A DNA stretch of 64,000 nt from contig JAHHIC010000048.1 of NCBI GenBank assembly GCA_019359035.1, forward strand, positions 1-64,000, in the 5' to 3' direction. Numbering within the stretch: position 1 is the stretch's first letter; each line of letters begins with the position of its first letter. This DNA comes from Scytonematopsis contorta HA4267-MV1. Its GTDB lineage: Bacteria > Cyanobacteriota > Cyanobacteriia > Cyanobacteriales > Nostocaceae. The translations under genes were made by a program, and so were the position numbers. The notes below the pieces were generated by a model, which had not been told where the DNA came from, searched no databases, and saw only the letters and a list, made by a program, of their open reading frames with translations. Shown piece after piece: positions 9,087-18,177 of this stretch.

Positions 9087-10238
9087 TTGAGTTACCTTAT
9101 TATAAATAAGGCGCCTCTGGACGCTCGTAAAATGGCTAATAACGATATAGAACTTAGAAGGAAGAAGTACTTCGCGCTCAGTTCACAAATTGCCCATCTA
9201 GATAATGCACAATTACGCTCTCTGTTTGATAATAGTGAGTCAAAAGAGTCAAATTCAGGTTGGGGACTTAATCAGACTATAGTTTTTGGGGAATCTAAAG
9301 TCTTTGTTAAACGTGTTCCAGTTACGAACATTGAATATAACAACCTATTCTCCACCAAAAACCTCTATAACGTGCCAACACATTATAATTACGGTTTTGC
9401 TTCCTCTGGTTTTGGGTATTTTCGTGAACTTATTGCCCATATCAAAACAACTAACTGGGTATTAGAAGAAGCAATTCTTACCTTCCCGCTAATGTACCAT
9501 TATCGGATTATTCCTTTTTTCGGACACCGTGCGGATGTGGATGTTGAAAAGTTAAGTAATAATCCAAACGTCCGGAATTATATGTTAGATAGAGTCAACG
9601 CCAATTATGAGTTGATTATATTTCTAGAGTATATACCGTATGTTCTGGATAAATGGCTGCAAGAAAACCCTAGTTTACTTCAAAAATCTTTAGATGATTT
9701 ACGTGCGACGATTGATTTTTTGAGGACTAAGAAAATTATTCATTTCGACGCGCACTTTCAAAATATTCTAACCGATGGTGAGCGAATATATTTGACTGAT
9801 TTTGGTTTGGTGCTTGACAAGAGTTTTGCGTTGACTCTTGATGAAGAGTCTTTTTTTGAGCAAAACATATTTTACGACTACGGAGAAGTTATGCGGAATA
9901 TTGGACACCTAATTTGGGCGCCGTATGATTCATGCTCGGAAAACGATAAACGTAGGATAATGGAGAAATATGGCATTAAAGAAGGCTTAAAAAATTATGA
10001 ACTGCGCTCTATATTACTCGACAACATTGAGCAAATACATACTGACGGAATTATGAAGCTAGATGAATACTATGTTGCTACCGTTGTTAAATACCGCAGC
10101 ATCATTACTCTGATGCAAGACTTCTTTGTTGAAATGGCAAATAATAATATGAAAGATAAAGAGACAAAACTTCCTCATGTAAAATTAAGACGCCTGCTTC
10201 AAAAAACGGGTTTTCTTCCTAGTACTGAATTTAAATGA
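9087..10238 (+). CDS. Protein-kinase-like/phosphotransferase-fold protein
   Basis: IIHFDAHFQNILTDGERIYLTDFGL resembles the HxDxxxxN...DFG catalytic loop. Fold-level call only. The true start may be the internal MANNDIE. Confidence 0.55.
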   Translation: MSYLIINKAPLDARKMANNDIELRRKKYFALSSQIAHLDNAQLRSLFDNSESKESNSGWGLNQTIVFGESKVFVKRVPVTNIEYNNLFSTKNLYNVPTHYNYGFASSGFGYFRELIAHIKTTNWVLEEAILTFPLMYHYRIIPFFGHRADVDVEKLSNNPNVRNYMLDRVNANYELIIFLEYIPYVLDKWLQENPSLLQKSLDDLRATIDFLRTKKIIHFDAHFQNILTDGERIYLTDFGLVLDKSFALTLDEESFFEQNIFYDYGEVMRNIGHLIWAPYDSCSENDKRRIMEKYGIKEGLKNYELRSILLDNIEQIHTDGIMKLDEYYVATVVKYRSIITLMQDFFVEMANNNMKDKETKLPHVKLRRLLQKTGFLPSTEFK

Positions 10239-10310
10239 AATCTATTATTGCTTAACTATGCCTTTTGGTAGTGGCGTAACCTTATATTCTTTTGGAAAGT
10301 TGACATAAAA

Positions 10311-10337
10311 ATAGAGACTGTACATTACAGTCTCTAT
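10311..10337. terminator. Bidirectional hairpin between convergent genes
   Basis: atagagactgta-cat-tacagtctctat, perfect 12-bp stem between the 3' ends of 9087-10238(+) and 10372-10665(-). Confidence 0.7.
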
Positions 10338-10371
10338 GAGGTCTGCTTCTTATAAATCACTAAGTCAATTG

Positions 10372-10665
10372 TTAACGTTGCTGTAAGCGTTTGAAAACTT
10401 CATCACCCAAAGCACGCCAAGTTAGAGTGCCAACTTTTCCATCCACAACCTGAGCAATGTCTTTACGGTCTTCTTGGAAACGTCTGACAGCGTTCTCAGT
10501 ATTTTGACCGAAGTCTGCATCAAATCTAACATTATAACCCAAAGGAATCAAAAGCTGTTGCAAGAGTCTGACAGCTTCACCTTGGTCTCCTCGTACTAAT
10601 CTAGGTAGGCTGACAGCACGAGTCAAAGCTTCTAAAGTTGCAGTTGGCTGATTACTTGTTTGCAT
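10372..10665 (-). CDS. Peptidoglycan-binding domain (PGBD-1) protein, 97 aa
   Basis: LVRGDQGEAVRLLQQLLIPLGYNVRFDADFGQNTENAVRRFQEDRK...VDGKVGTLTWRAL. Confidence 0.9.
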   Translation of the reverse strand: MQTSNQPTATLEALTRAVSLPRLVRGDQGEAVRLLQQLLIPLGYNVRFDADFGQNTENAVRRFQEDRKDIAQVVDGKVGTLTWRALGDEVFKRLQQR

Positions 10666-11667
10666 GATTCATCCTCTATAAATTACGTACATTTGTAAAT
10701 ACATTTTTGAGATTTAACCCAAATTGAATTTACGCTAAGAAATTTGGAAGCAGAACTACATATATCCCTTGCATTAATTAGTTAAGCAAGTAATATATTT
10801 CAAAACTTAGGGTCAATAATTCCCTTTTAACTCTGCATTATCAAACTTTTGCAAAAATTAATTTCGCTTAAATCAAATATTTTCAATAAGGTAATTAAAT
10901 TACTAGAGTAATGAAAATATTTGATTCCTTTGCGCTCTGACATGGAGTAAAAAGCTTTCACTAATTAAAGACTTGTCACTTGCTTTTGAAAGCTAAACAA
11001 AATTAGTTACTTTATTCCACAGATTAAGACATTTGGAAATAGTAGATGCAACTTTTATCTAGTGTGTAAAAAAATTTACTTTTTTAACTCTACCTTTAGG
11101 CTTATTTTGAATTATGTCTCAAGGTTGATGACCTCGCACTATCGCCCTTTGAGTAAGGATTATGAGTATCTTAACTAATACGAGTAAAGCAATGATTTAT
11201 GCTGCTATGACCAAAACAATTAATGCTACCTATGCATTTTTTCAAAAATTCTTTAGATTTTTTTTTAAATACACCTAAGGGTAGATACGCATAAGTTAAA
11301 TTCAAAATTAATATTAGATGTGTTACTTTGTAAAAAAAGCCTCTTAACTTTTGTAGTCTTTATTATCTATCGAAAATTACACATAGAAATTTGCACAACT
11401 ATAAAAGTCAGTAAACCCCATATTATAGAAGTGTAAAGTTTCCAACTTAGAATAGATATCAAATTAGACCAGAGTGTAAAGCTAAGGTTATTTTTTACAG
11501 ATTATCTCTAAGATTATATATCGCGTTTCTCAGTTGAGTGAGATACAAATTAAATTAGTGAAAATATTGTGGGTTTTGCATCCTTGCATACCCAATTATC
11601 CTCAACCAAACCAGAAACCGTGATTAATTTTTTTGGGACTAAGTAATTATAAGGTGAAAATACCGCT

Positions 11668-11898
11668 ATGAACGCTCAAGAAAATAACACTATTTATTTA
11701 GTCGTAGCCAATCACGAGGAACAATACTCGATTTGGCCAAAATGGAAAAAAGAGATTCCAGCAGGATGGAAATGTGTTGGAAAAGAAGGGTTTAAAGAAG
11801 AATGTTTGACTTACATCAAAAACACATGGAAAGATATGCGACCTCTTAGCTTACGTAGAGCGATGATGGAAGATGCGGAAATACAATTCAAAAATTAA
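11668..11898 (+). CDS. MbtH-like protein (NRPS adenylation-domain partner)
   Basis: [49 protein letters not shown] matches the MbtH signature NxExQxSxWP...PxGW...GxxxxCLxYIxxxWxDMRPxSL. Confidence 0.95.
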   Translation: MNAQENNTIYLVVANHEEQYSIWPKWKKEIPAGWKCVGKEGFKEECLTYIKNTWKDMRPLSLRRAMMEDAEIQFKN

Positions 11899-11919
11899 CA
11901 TTAGACATCTCCGTCCAAG

Positions 11920-12115
11920 AAAAAGACACCTCTCCAAACCTCTCCCGTCGATAGGAGAGAGGCTTAAAACCCACATTCCCTAGGAGGGAAGGGGTAGGAT
12001 GGTTAGGTCTGCGTATAATATCATGTCTGGTAGTATGACCATAATAAAATACTCTTAAATTCTTTGCGTCTTGGCGTCTACCCTGCGGGAAAACCTCCGG
12101 TTTATGCGTGAGGTT
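11920..12115. repeat. Cluster of cyanobacterial intergenic repeat sequences
   Basis: 'cctctccaaacctctcccgtcgataggagagaggc', 'atatcatgtctggtagtatgaccataataaa' (also at 35270-35300) and 'gcgtcttggcgtctaccctgcgggaaaacctcc' segments. Confidence 0.6.
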
Positions 12116-12147
12116 TATTATGGGTACGCAAGCGGACATGATATAAA

Positions 12148-13107
12148 TCAGCGACGCCAAAATTGCAGAAAGGAGGTGAGTAGTTCGTAAGCCATTTGTC
12201 CAGTGGTAATTTGACCGTAAAGGCGATATTCAATGGGTCGTTGCAAAACACCATGCCATAAAAAATCTCGTACAAAGGCAAACCAGATGCTCGGACGACC
12301 CATGCGAACAATAGTTTTAAATTGATCCATAGGAGTTTGAACTATACCGTACCAGCATGTTAATGTTATAGAACTTTCTGAGGACTTGAGATAGTGCCAC
12401 CATCCTTTGGGAATAAATAATACATCTCCGGGTTCCAAAAATCCATCCATAAAAGTTACATTTTTTACTTGTGGATGGGCTTTGATGTCTGGATTTTCAC
12501 AGGAAACCTGGCTTTTAGTGTGATTATCAGCAAATGGATAGAGATTGGAAGAATCTTCTGGAGAAACTAAAACAGCCTTCTTAGTTCCGTGTATTTGCAC
12601 TAAAAGGTTATCACACCAGTCATAGTGTAGCCCAGAGCAAGTGGATGCTCCTACCCATAGATTAGTAACATGTACATCCCATGCTCCTAATTTATTAAAA
12701 TTGTAATCATTATGAAGGTCTTCAAAACAGTTCATATTTGCCTGATCGAAGTAGCAACGGTTCCCAGATTGCATTAACTCAACAAACTCACCGATGGTCA
12801 TTTTCTGGCTGTAATTTTTATCTTTGTATACATATGGAACCTCTGTGTCAGGTAGATTTACTTTGGGAGTAATTTGGACATCTTTGTACTTAGTCGCAAA
12901 ATATTTTGGTGTCCAAGATTTGACAGCAGTCCAAGATGTAGCAGCACCTTTTAAAATCACAGGCTGCATTGGTATAACATATTGGCGTTGAAACAATCCC
13001 CAATTAGCTTGTTTCAAAATAGGAAGGGGGATGCGTTTGGGCTGTGTATTATTAGCTGGTAGAGTTCCTTTTCCAAACAGACCATTTGTAGCAACAGTTT
13101 TTATCAT
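12148..13107 (-). CDS. Cupin-like/JmjC-type Fe(II)/2-oxoglutarate oxygenase
   Basis: YVIPMQPVILKGAATSWTAVKSWTPKYFATKY, STCSGLHYDWCDNLLVQIHGTKKAVLVSPED, FLEPGDVLFIPKGWWHYLKS (HxD...H). Confidence 0.85.
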   Translation of the reverse strand: MIKTVATNGLFGKGTLPANNTQPKRIPLPILKQANWGLFQRQYVIPMQPVILKGAATSWTAVKSWTPKYFATKYKDVQITPKVNLPDTEVPYVYKDKNYSQKMTIGEFVELMQSGNRCYFDQANMNCFEDLHNDYNFNKLGAWDVHVTNLWVGASTCSGLHYDWCDNLLVQIHGTKKAVLVSPEDSSNLYPFADNHTKSQVSCENPDIKAHPQVKNVTFMDGFLEPGDVLFIPKGWWHYLKSSESSITLTCWYGIVQTPMDQFKTIVRMGRPSIWFAFVRDFLWHGVLQRPIEYRLYGQITTGQMAYELLTSFLQFWRR

Positions 13108-13162
13108 AATGATTATCGAAAATCGATGATTAGAAGACGTTGTGTTCTCATGTGTAATTTAA

Positions 13163-13534
13163 TTAGAGCCATTCGCAGTCAACAGTAAGCTCATTTCTCG
13201 CTTGTCCAGTATTTACTGTGGATTTTGGCTCAAATATAAGTACATGAGTTTCCTCTTCGGCAAAGGGAAGATGCTGAATATTTCGATTTATAATCGTGAA
13301 ATCCCCTTCTCGAAGAACAAGCTCACGATTTTCTAACTTTATCTTTAGCTCTCCTTTAATCACCAGAAAAAACTCATCCTCGTTTTCATGATGATGCCAA
13401 ACGAACTCACCCTTAAACTTCGCCACCTTGATAAACTGACCATTGAGTTCCCCGACGATTTTTGGATTCCAATATCTGTCAATTAGCTTCAACTTCTCAG
13501 CTAGGCAAACTCGTTCTGAAGCTAGATTATTCAT
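13163..13534 (-). CDS. Small cupin-domain protein
   Basis: FKGEFVWHHHENEDEFFLVIKGELKIKLENRELVLREGDFTIINRNIQHLPFAEEETHVLIFEPK; conserved single cupin. Confidence 0.93.
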   Translation of the reverse strand: MNNLASERVCLAEKLKLIDRYWNPKIVGELNGQFIKVAKFKGEFVWHHHENEDEFFLVIKGELKIKLENRELVLREGDFTIINRNIQHLPFAEEETHVLIFEPKSTVNTGQARNELTVDCEWL

Positions 13535-13576
13535 ATATTCGCCTCATTTATAAGAGTTTTCTATTCTTGACACAAA

Positions 13577-14530
13577 TTAATTGCTCTTGAAAGCCTTTCC
13601 TTTTGTGGTATGTGTCGCGATACGATTATAAGTGAAATCGTTTTTTCCTGAGACCAATACTGCACCGTATTTTTCCAAATTAATACTGCTACCGTATTCG
13701 GTTACAACCTCAGTATCAGGATAAATTTTTACTGATGTCGGTACATAGCGAGCAGCATAGCCCAATCGCATTTGTTTTGTCTTTCCACTATGAGGGTGCG
13801 AAGCGTGCATTAGCGTTGACCAAAACATAACGAACTGTCCAGGACGCATAATCAGGGATACACTCTTTGATTCATCTGGCTTCCAATCTGGATCGATTTG
13901 TAGTTGGCGATAGTCGTACCCAAAGAAGCCTCGTCGAACGCTTTCTTTCTTGATTTTGTTGATTTGATTCATATCATAGTGCATTCTTTTACTTTCGTCG
14001 TAGTACATCGTGCGATGGGTACCTGGGATGAACTGAAGGCAACCATTTTCTATAGTCGCCTCAGTGAACGCTGTCCACACAGTTATTGTGCCACCGAAAT
14101 CTTCAGCATCTGGCCATACTATTTGAGGAGACCCGGAAGCATTAGCAAATGTGTCTGCCTGATGCCAATCAGTACCTTCATTACCAGGATACTTCGGAAA
14201 GAACTCAGTACGCCAACACAAAACATCTGGTCCTAAAACACTGCTTACTCTGTCAACTATTTCTGGGCGACATATATGATCGGCCAAAAAAGGAAGGTCA
14301 AGATGTCGATCATAGTTTGAAATATTAGTAACTCCTGAAATTGCATCGCTATCTTTATAGACAGCATGACTACGGTCAAACATCTCAATGCGCTCGCGCT
14401 CCCACAATTCTTTCATTTCTTCCGGCTGGTATAAGGTAAAAGGACCTGCGTACCCACGTTCATGAAATATTGCTAGCTGCTCTGAAGTGAGACAAAACTT
14501 CCGAGGCTTATTTTGAGTATTCTGCATCAA
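13577..14530 (-). CDS. SyrB2-like non-heme Fe(II)/2OG halogenase (PhyH superfamily, HxA motif)
   Basis: [35 protein letters not shown]...[27 protein letters not shown]...[23 protein letters not shown]...[29 protein letters not shown]. The facial-triad Asp is replaced by Ala (H-Q-A at 14156-14164), as in SyrB2. Confidence 0.9.
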   Translation of the reverse strand: MMQNTQNKPRKFCLTSEQLAIFHERGYAGPFTLYQPEEMKELWERERIEMFDRSHAVYKDSDAISGVTNISNYDRHLDLPFLADHICRPEIVDRVSSVLGPDVLCWRTEFFPKYPGNEGTDWHQADTFANASGSPQIVWPDAEDFGGTITVWTAFTEATIENGCLQFIPGTHRTMYYDESKRMHYDMNQINKIKKESVRRGFFGYDYRQLQIDPDWKPDESKSVSLIMRPGQFVMFWSTLMHASHPHSGKTKQMRLGYAARYVPTSVKIYPDTEVVTEYGSSINLEKYGAVLVSGKNDFTYNRIATHTTKGKAFKSN

Positions 14531-15100
14531 TCTATCTCCCTGTTAGGTAAAAATATCTGCCTATTTGTGCATGACGAAAATTCATTAATGTTCCTCTAGT
14601 GAAGAAACACTTTCAAAGTTCATTTAGAGGATGTTTGAAAAATTAGTTGAAGAGTAAAAAAGCCTACTCTGTATAAGCTATGAATCACAAAGAATGTAAC
14701 AATCTCGTGGGACAACTTAGTAACAAAAGTAAATATACAGTAAATTTCAAGTTCATGAAGTACAAGCAGATAGCCAGGAATGACTGCCCAGGAATGACTG
14801 CCCACAAAAGTTTTGATATTAAGTTGACATACTTCATTTACTTCAAAAACGCTGTAAGTCTTTATGGCTGTGAAGAATTGAACACAGACAAAACCTTCCC
14901 CATTACAAGATATGAGTTTACTAACATCTTGCACTTTCCTAATAAGAAAAAGTTTTAGCGTATTATTCCTTACAGCTTAGTGTAAGTTTTAAGTATTTGT
15001 CAACTATTCAATTATATGAATTACTTATTAATATCTTCTGTAGTTATTCAATTTTATTAATAAAAATTTAGACGTCTGATTGTGGTGATGCCTTTTCTAT

Positions 15101-15141
15101 ACCCATAGACATATAAATTATGACCCATAGACATATAAATT
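15101..15141. repeat. Tandem 22-nt duplication (acccatagacatataaatt x2)
   Basis: Identical 19-mers start at 15101 and 15123. Confidence 0.85.
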
Positions 15142-15788
15142 TGTTTGCAGTTGAGGGTGAAGTCCACATTTTACAAGGTGTCATATTCAACTACAAACCT
15201 TTACGTTGTAACAGTTGCGTAAGTCCTGAGAGATAATAACTAAAAATTCTAGAAAGTTCTAGAGCGCTGATATTTCTATGTGCAGAATGTGCTTTGTAAA
15301 CAAATATAAACTTGACTTTACATAAATTGTCTAGTAGTATCGTTGTAAATGTGTGATTATTTAACGTGAGTTCGACAGACTTAAAAAACGGCAGGGGGTA
15401 GTACAAATAAGTCTTTCGGGTAGATATCAATAAACGGATTTTTGGTAAAAATTCGGTTTAAGCTAGCGATAACTCCACACAGGTTTATTTAGTAGCACCC
15501 ATTGTTGAAAAAAATTTTGTGTCGTGGGAAAAATCCCACAGGTAAAATATTCTAGAGAAGCGGCAAGTGGCGTATTTGCAAAATATCGGCCGCAATTATT
15601 AATTGTAAAATTAAAATCATGGCTCAATAGCTGTGTCAGTTAGATAAAACCGAGAGATAATTGTAGCCCGGATATAAGCAGTTAATTTGACCATAGAGCG
15701 AGACGAACAATACTTTATGAAATCGCTGGTCAGTTACGATGCAATACTCCAAGGGATAGCCCCAAAATACCAAAATACGTAGGTTGGG

Positions 15789-15975
15789 TTGAGGAACGAA
15801 ACCCAACATTTTCCGTGGTTTGTTGGGTTTCCCAAAGCCTCAACCCAACCTACAAAAATCCTTAACCGAGCGATTTACGAAGTTGAGGAACGAAACCCAA
15901 CATTTTCCGTGGTTTGTTGGGTTTCCCAAAGCCTCAACCCAACCTACAAAATCCTTAACCGAGCGATTTACGAAG
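15789..15975. repeat. Tandem pair of 94/93-bp intergenic repeats with internal inverted repeat
   Basis: ttgaggaacgaaacccaacattttccgtggtttgttgggtttcccaaagcctcaacccaacctacaaaa(a)tccttaaccgagcgatttacgaag occurs twice, starting at 15789 and 15883. Confidence 0.92.
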
Positions 15976-16016
15976 CCAAAATTAAAAAGGAAGAATAACT
16001 TACTTGAAAAACTTAC

Positions 16017-18176
16017 TTGGGGAAAGTATTTGTGTTAGTTGATATCTTATTACAAAGGGTTCAAATCCAGCCGAATCACAAAGGTTATATCTTTCTCCAA
16101 GATGGAGAAACCGAATCAGATAGCCTTACCTACAAAGAATTAGATAGACGTGCAAAATCTATCGCATCTCATCTCCAGCAGTGGAAAGGAGAACGAGCTT
16201 TATTGTTATATCCTTCTGGATTAGAGTTTATTGTGGCATTCTTCGGTTGTTTGTATGCTGGGGTAGTAGCAGTCCCAGTTTATCCTCCCAAACGCAATCA
16301 GAAACTGTCTCGGTTACTTTCTATAGTTAATGATTCCCAGGCTAAGGTAGCCCTGACAAGCACATCAATATTGGCTGACATTGGCCAAAGGTGGGAAAAA
16401 GAAACAGAGTTATTAAGCCAGTTAAAGTGGGTGACTACGGATGCCATTGAAGCAAATCCCCAAGAGTTTATACCTACATCACCAAAACCAGAGAGTTTGG
16501 CATTTTTGCAATACACTTCTGGTTCTACGGGAGCACCCAAAGGGGTGATGGTTACTCATAAAAATATCATTCACAACCAGCAGTTGATTCATCAGGCTTT
16601 TAGTCATAGTGAGAAAACTATTCTTGTAGGTTGGTTGCCTTTGTTTCATGATATGGGACTGATTGGCAATGTTTTACAGCCAATTTATCTGGGAACTCCC
16701 TGTATTTTGATGCCTCCAGTAGCATTTTTACAAAAGCCGATTTGTTGGTTAAAAGCGATTTCAAAATATAAAGCGACTACCAGCGGTGGGCCAAATTTTG
16801 CTTATGATTTATGTGCCAAAAAAATTCAACCAGAAGATTTAGCTAATCTTGACTTAAGTAGTTGGGATGTAGCTTTTAATGGGGCAGAACCATTACGAGC
16901 ACAAACTCTAGAGCAATTTAGTCAAAAATTTGCACAGTGTGGTTTTAATTACAATGCCTTTTATCCTTGCTATGGCATGGCGGAAACTACTCTGTTTACT
17001 ACGGGTGGAGATAAGAATCAAAAGCCAGTGATTAAGAACGCGCTAGCTGACCAGTCAGAAAAAACTTCGTTAGTAGAAAATAAAATTTCATCGGCAGAAA
17101 GCCCATTGCTGGTAGGATGTGGTCATACCTACATGGACACAACAGTAATTATTGCTAACCCAGAGTCGCTAATTCGCTGTGAAAAAGGGCAAGTAGGGGA
17201 GATTTGGGTATCTGGTGGGAGTATCGCCTCTGGGTATTGGAATCGTCCAGAAGCAACACAAGAAACTTTTCAAGCTTATCTAAAGGATACGGAAGAAGGA
17301 CCATTTCTTCGCACAGGAGACTTAGGGTTTTTACTCGATGGGGAGTTATTCGTTACAGGACGACTCAAGGATATAATTATCATCAGGGGGCAAAACCATT
17401 ATCCCCAAGACATCGAGCTGACGGTTCAGAAGAGTCATCCAGCACTGCGTCCTAATTGTGGGGCAGCCTTCTCTTTAGAAGTAGAAGGGGAAGAAAGAGT
17501 CGTAGTAGTACAGGAAGTAGAACGGAGTTACCTGCACAAACTAAATGTTGATGAGGTAATTGAAGCTATCCGTAAAGCCGTATCACAGGATCATCAGCTA
17601 CAAATTTATGGAATTGTCCTGCTTAAAACTGCTAGCATTCCTAAAACTTCTAGTGGTAAAATACAACGTTATCTTTGTCGCAAGTTATTCTTAGAAGATG
17701 GTTTCTCAACAGTAGCAATCTGGAAATCTGACAACATTGCTTCCTCTTTTGAGTTACCAGTTCTAATCAATGCATACAAAGGAACCGAGAAAACTACTTA
17801 CCCAAAATCAGACTTGCCAACCAGTGAGTTAATAAAACAGTGGGTAATTAAGTGGTTAGCGAAAGAATTAAAACTTACAGAGCAATCTATCGACTCCAGT
17901 AAATCTTTTGCTGACTACGGTTTAGATTCAGTTGTAGCAGTGCAGTTAGCTCAAGATTTAGGAGAATGGTTAGGAGAGGATTTAGATGCTACTATTGCTT
18001 GGAACTTCCCGACAATTGAATCTGTAGCAATTCATCTTGCTAGTAAATTGCAACTCGATTTGTCGTCACAGCCAGATCCAAAAATATCAAACCTAAAAAA
18101 CCTTCGTGAAAATGATATCGAATCCTCAATTGCAGAGGGGCTGGAAAAATTAGAAAGTTTATTAGTAGATAACTAA
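16017..18176 (+). CDS. Fatty acyl-AMP ligase (FAAL) with C-terminal ACP; lipopeptide starter-loading enzyme
   Basis: YTSGSTGAPKGVMVTHKNI, GWLPLFHDMGLIGNVLQP, SGGPNFAYDLC, KDIIIIRGQNHYPQDIE. ACP Ser motif FADYGLDSVVAVQL. The start is TTG at 16017; a later start is possible. Confidence 0.93.
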   Translation: MGKVFVLVDILLQRVQIQPNHKGYIFLQDGETESDSLTYKELDRRAKSIASHLQQWKGERALLLYPSGLEFIVAFFGCLYAGVVAVPVYPPKRNQKLSRLLSIVNDSQAKVALTSTSILADIGQRWEKETELLSQLKWVTTDAIEANPQEFIPTSPKPESLAFLQYTSGSTGAPKGVMVTHKNIIHNQQLIHQAFSHSEKTILVGWLPLFHDMGLIGNVLQPIYLGTPCILMPPVAFLQKPICWLKAISKYKATTSGGPNFAYDLCAKKIQPEDLANLDLSSWDVAFNGAEPLRAQTLEQFSQKFAQCGFNYNAFYPCYGMAETTLFTTGGDKNQKPVIKNALADQSEKTSLVENKISSAESPLLVGCGHTYMDTTVIIANPESLIRCEKGQVGEIWVSGGSIASGYWNRPEATQETFQAYLKDTEEGPFLRTGDLGFLLDGELFVTGRLKDIIIIRGQNHYPQDIELTVQKSHPALRPNCGAAFSLEVEGEERVVVVQEVERSYLHKLNVDEVIEAIRKAVSQDHQLQIYGIVLLKTASIPKTSSGKIQRYLCRKLFLEDGFSTVAIWKSDNIASSFELPVLINAYKGTEKTTYPKSDLPTSELIKQWVIKWLAKELKLTEQSIDSSKSFADYGLDSVVAVQLAQDLGEWLGEDLDATIAWNFPTIESVAIHLASKLQLDLSSQPDPKISNLKNLRENDIESSIAEGLEKLESLLVDN

Positions 18177-18177
18177 A

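Noticed and set aside
11888-12311. Two minus-strand ORFs of 90 and 69 aa
   Set aside because: They run through intergenic repeats and the 3' end of the JmjC-type gene.
13577-14530. Initial idea of a plain phytanoyl-CoA hydroxylase
   Set aside because: The HxA (H-Q-A) in place of HxD/E and the SyrB2-like blocks favour a halogenase.
14620-14958. Overlapping opposite-strand ORFs of 104 and 92 aa
   Set aside because: AT-rich, mutually overlapping, contain a tandem duplication (aggaatgactgccc), no recognisable family.
15191-15430. 79-aa minus-strand ORF in the region upstream of FAAL
   Set aside because: Low-complexity AT-rich intergenic sequence with no domain or start-site support.
15515-15545. 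Short gtgggaaaaatcccac hairpin considered as a terminator
   Set aside because: 6-bp stem, no U-tract, no upstream gene; too weak to call.
15789-16038. ORFs of 69 and 72 aa with repeated protein sequence
   Set aside because: They are translations of the tandem 94-bp intergenic repeat, not genes.
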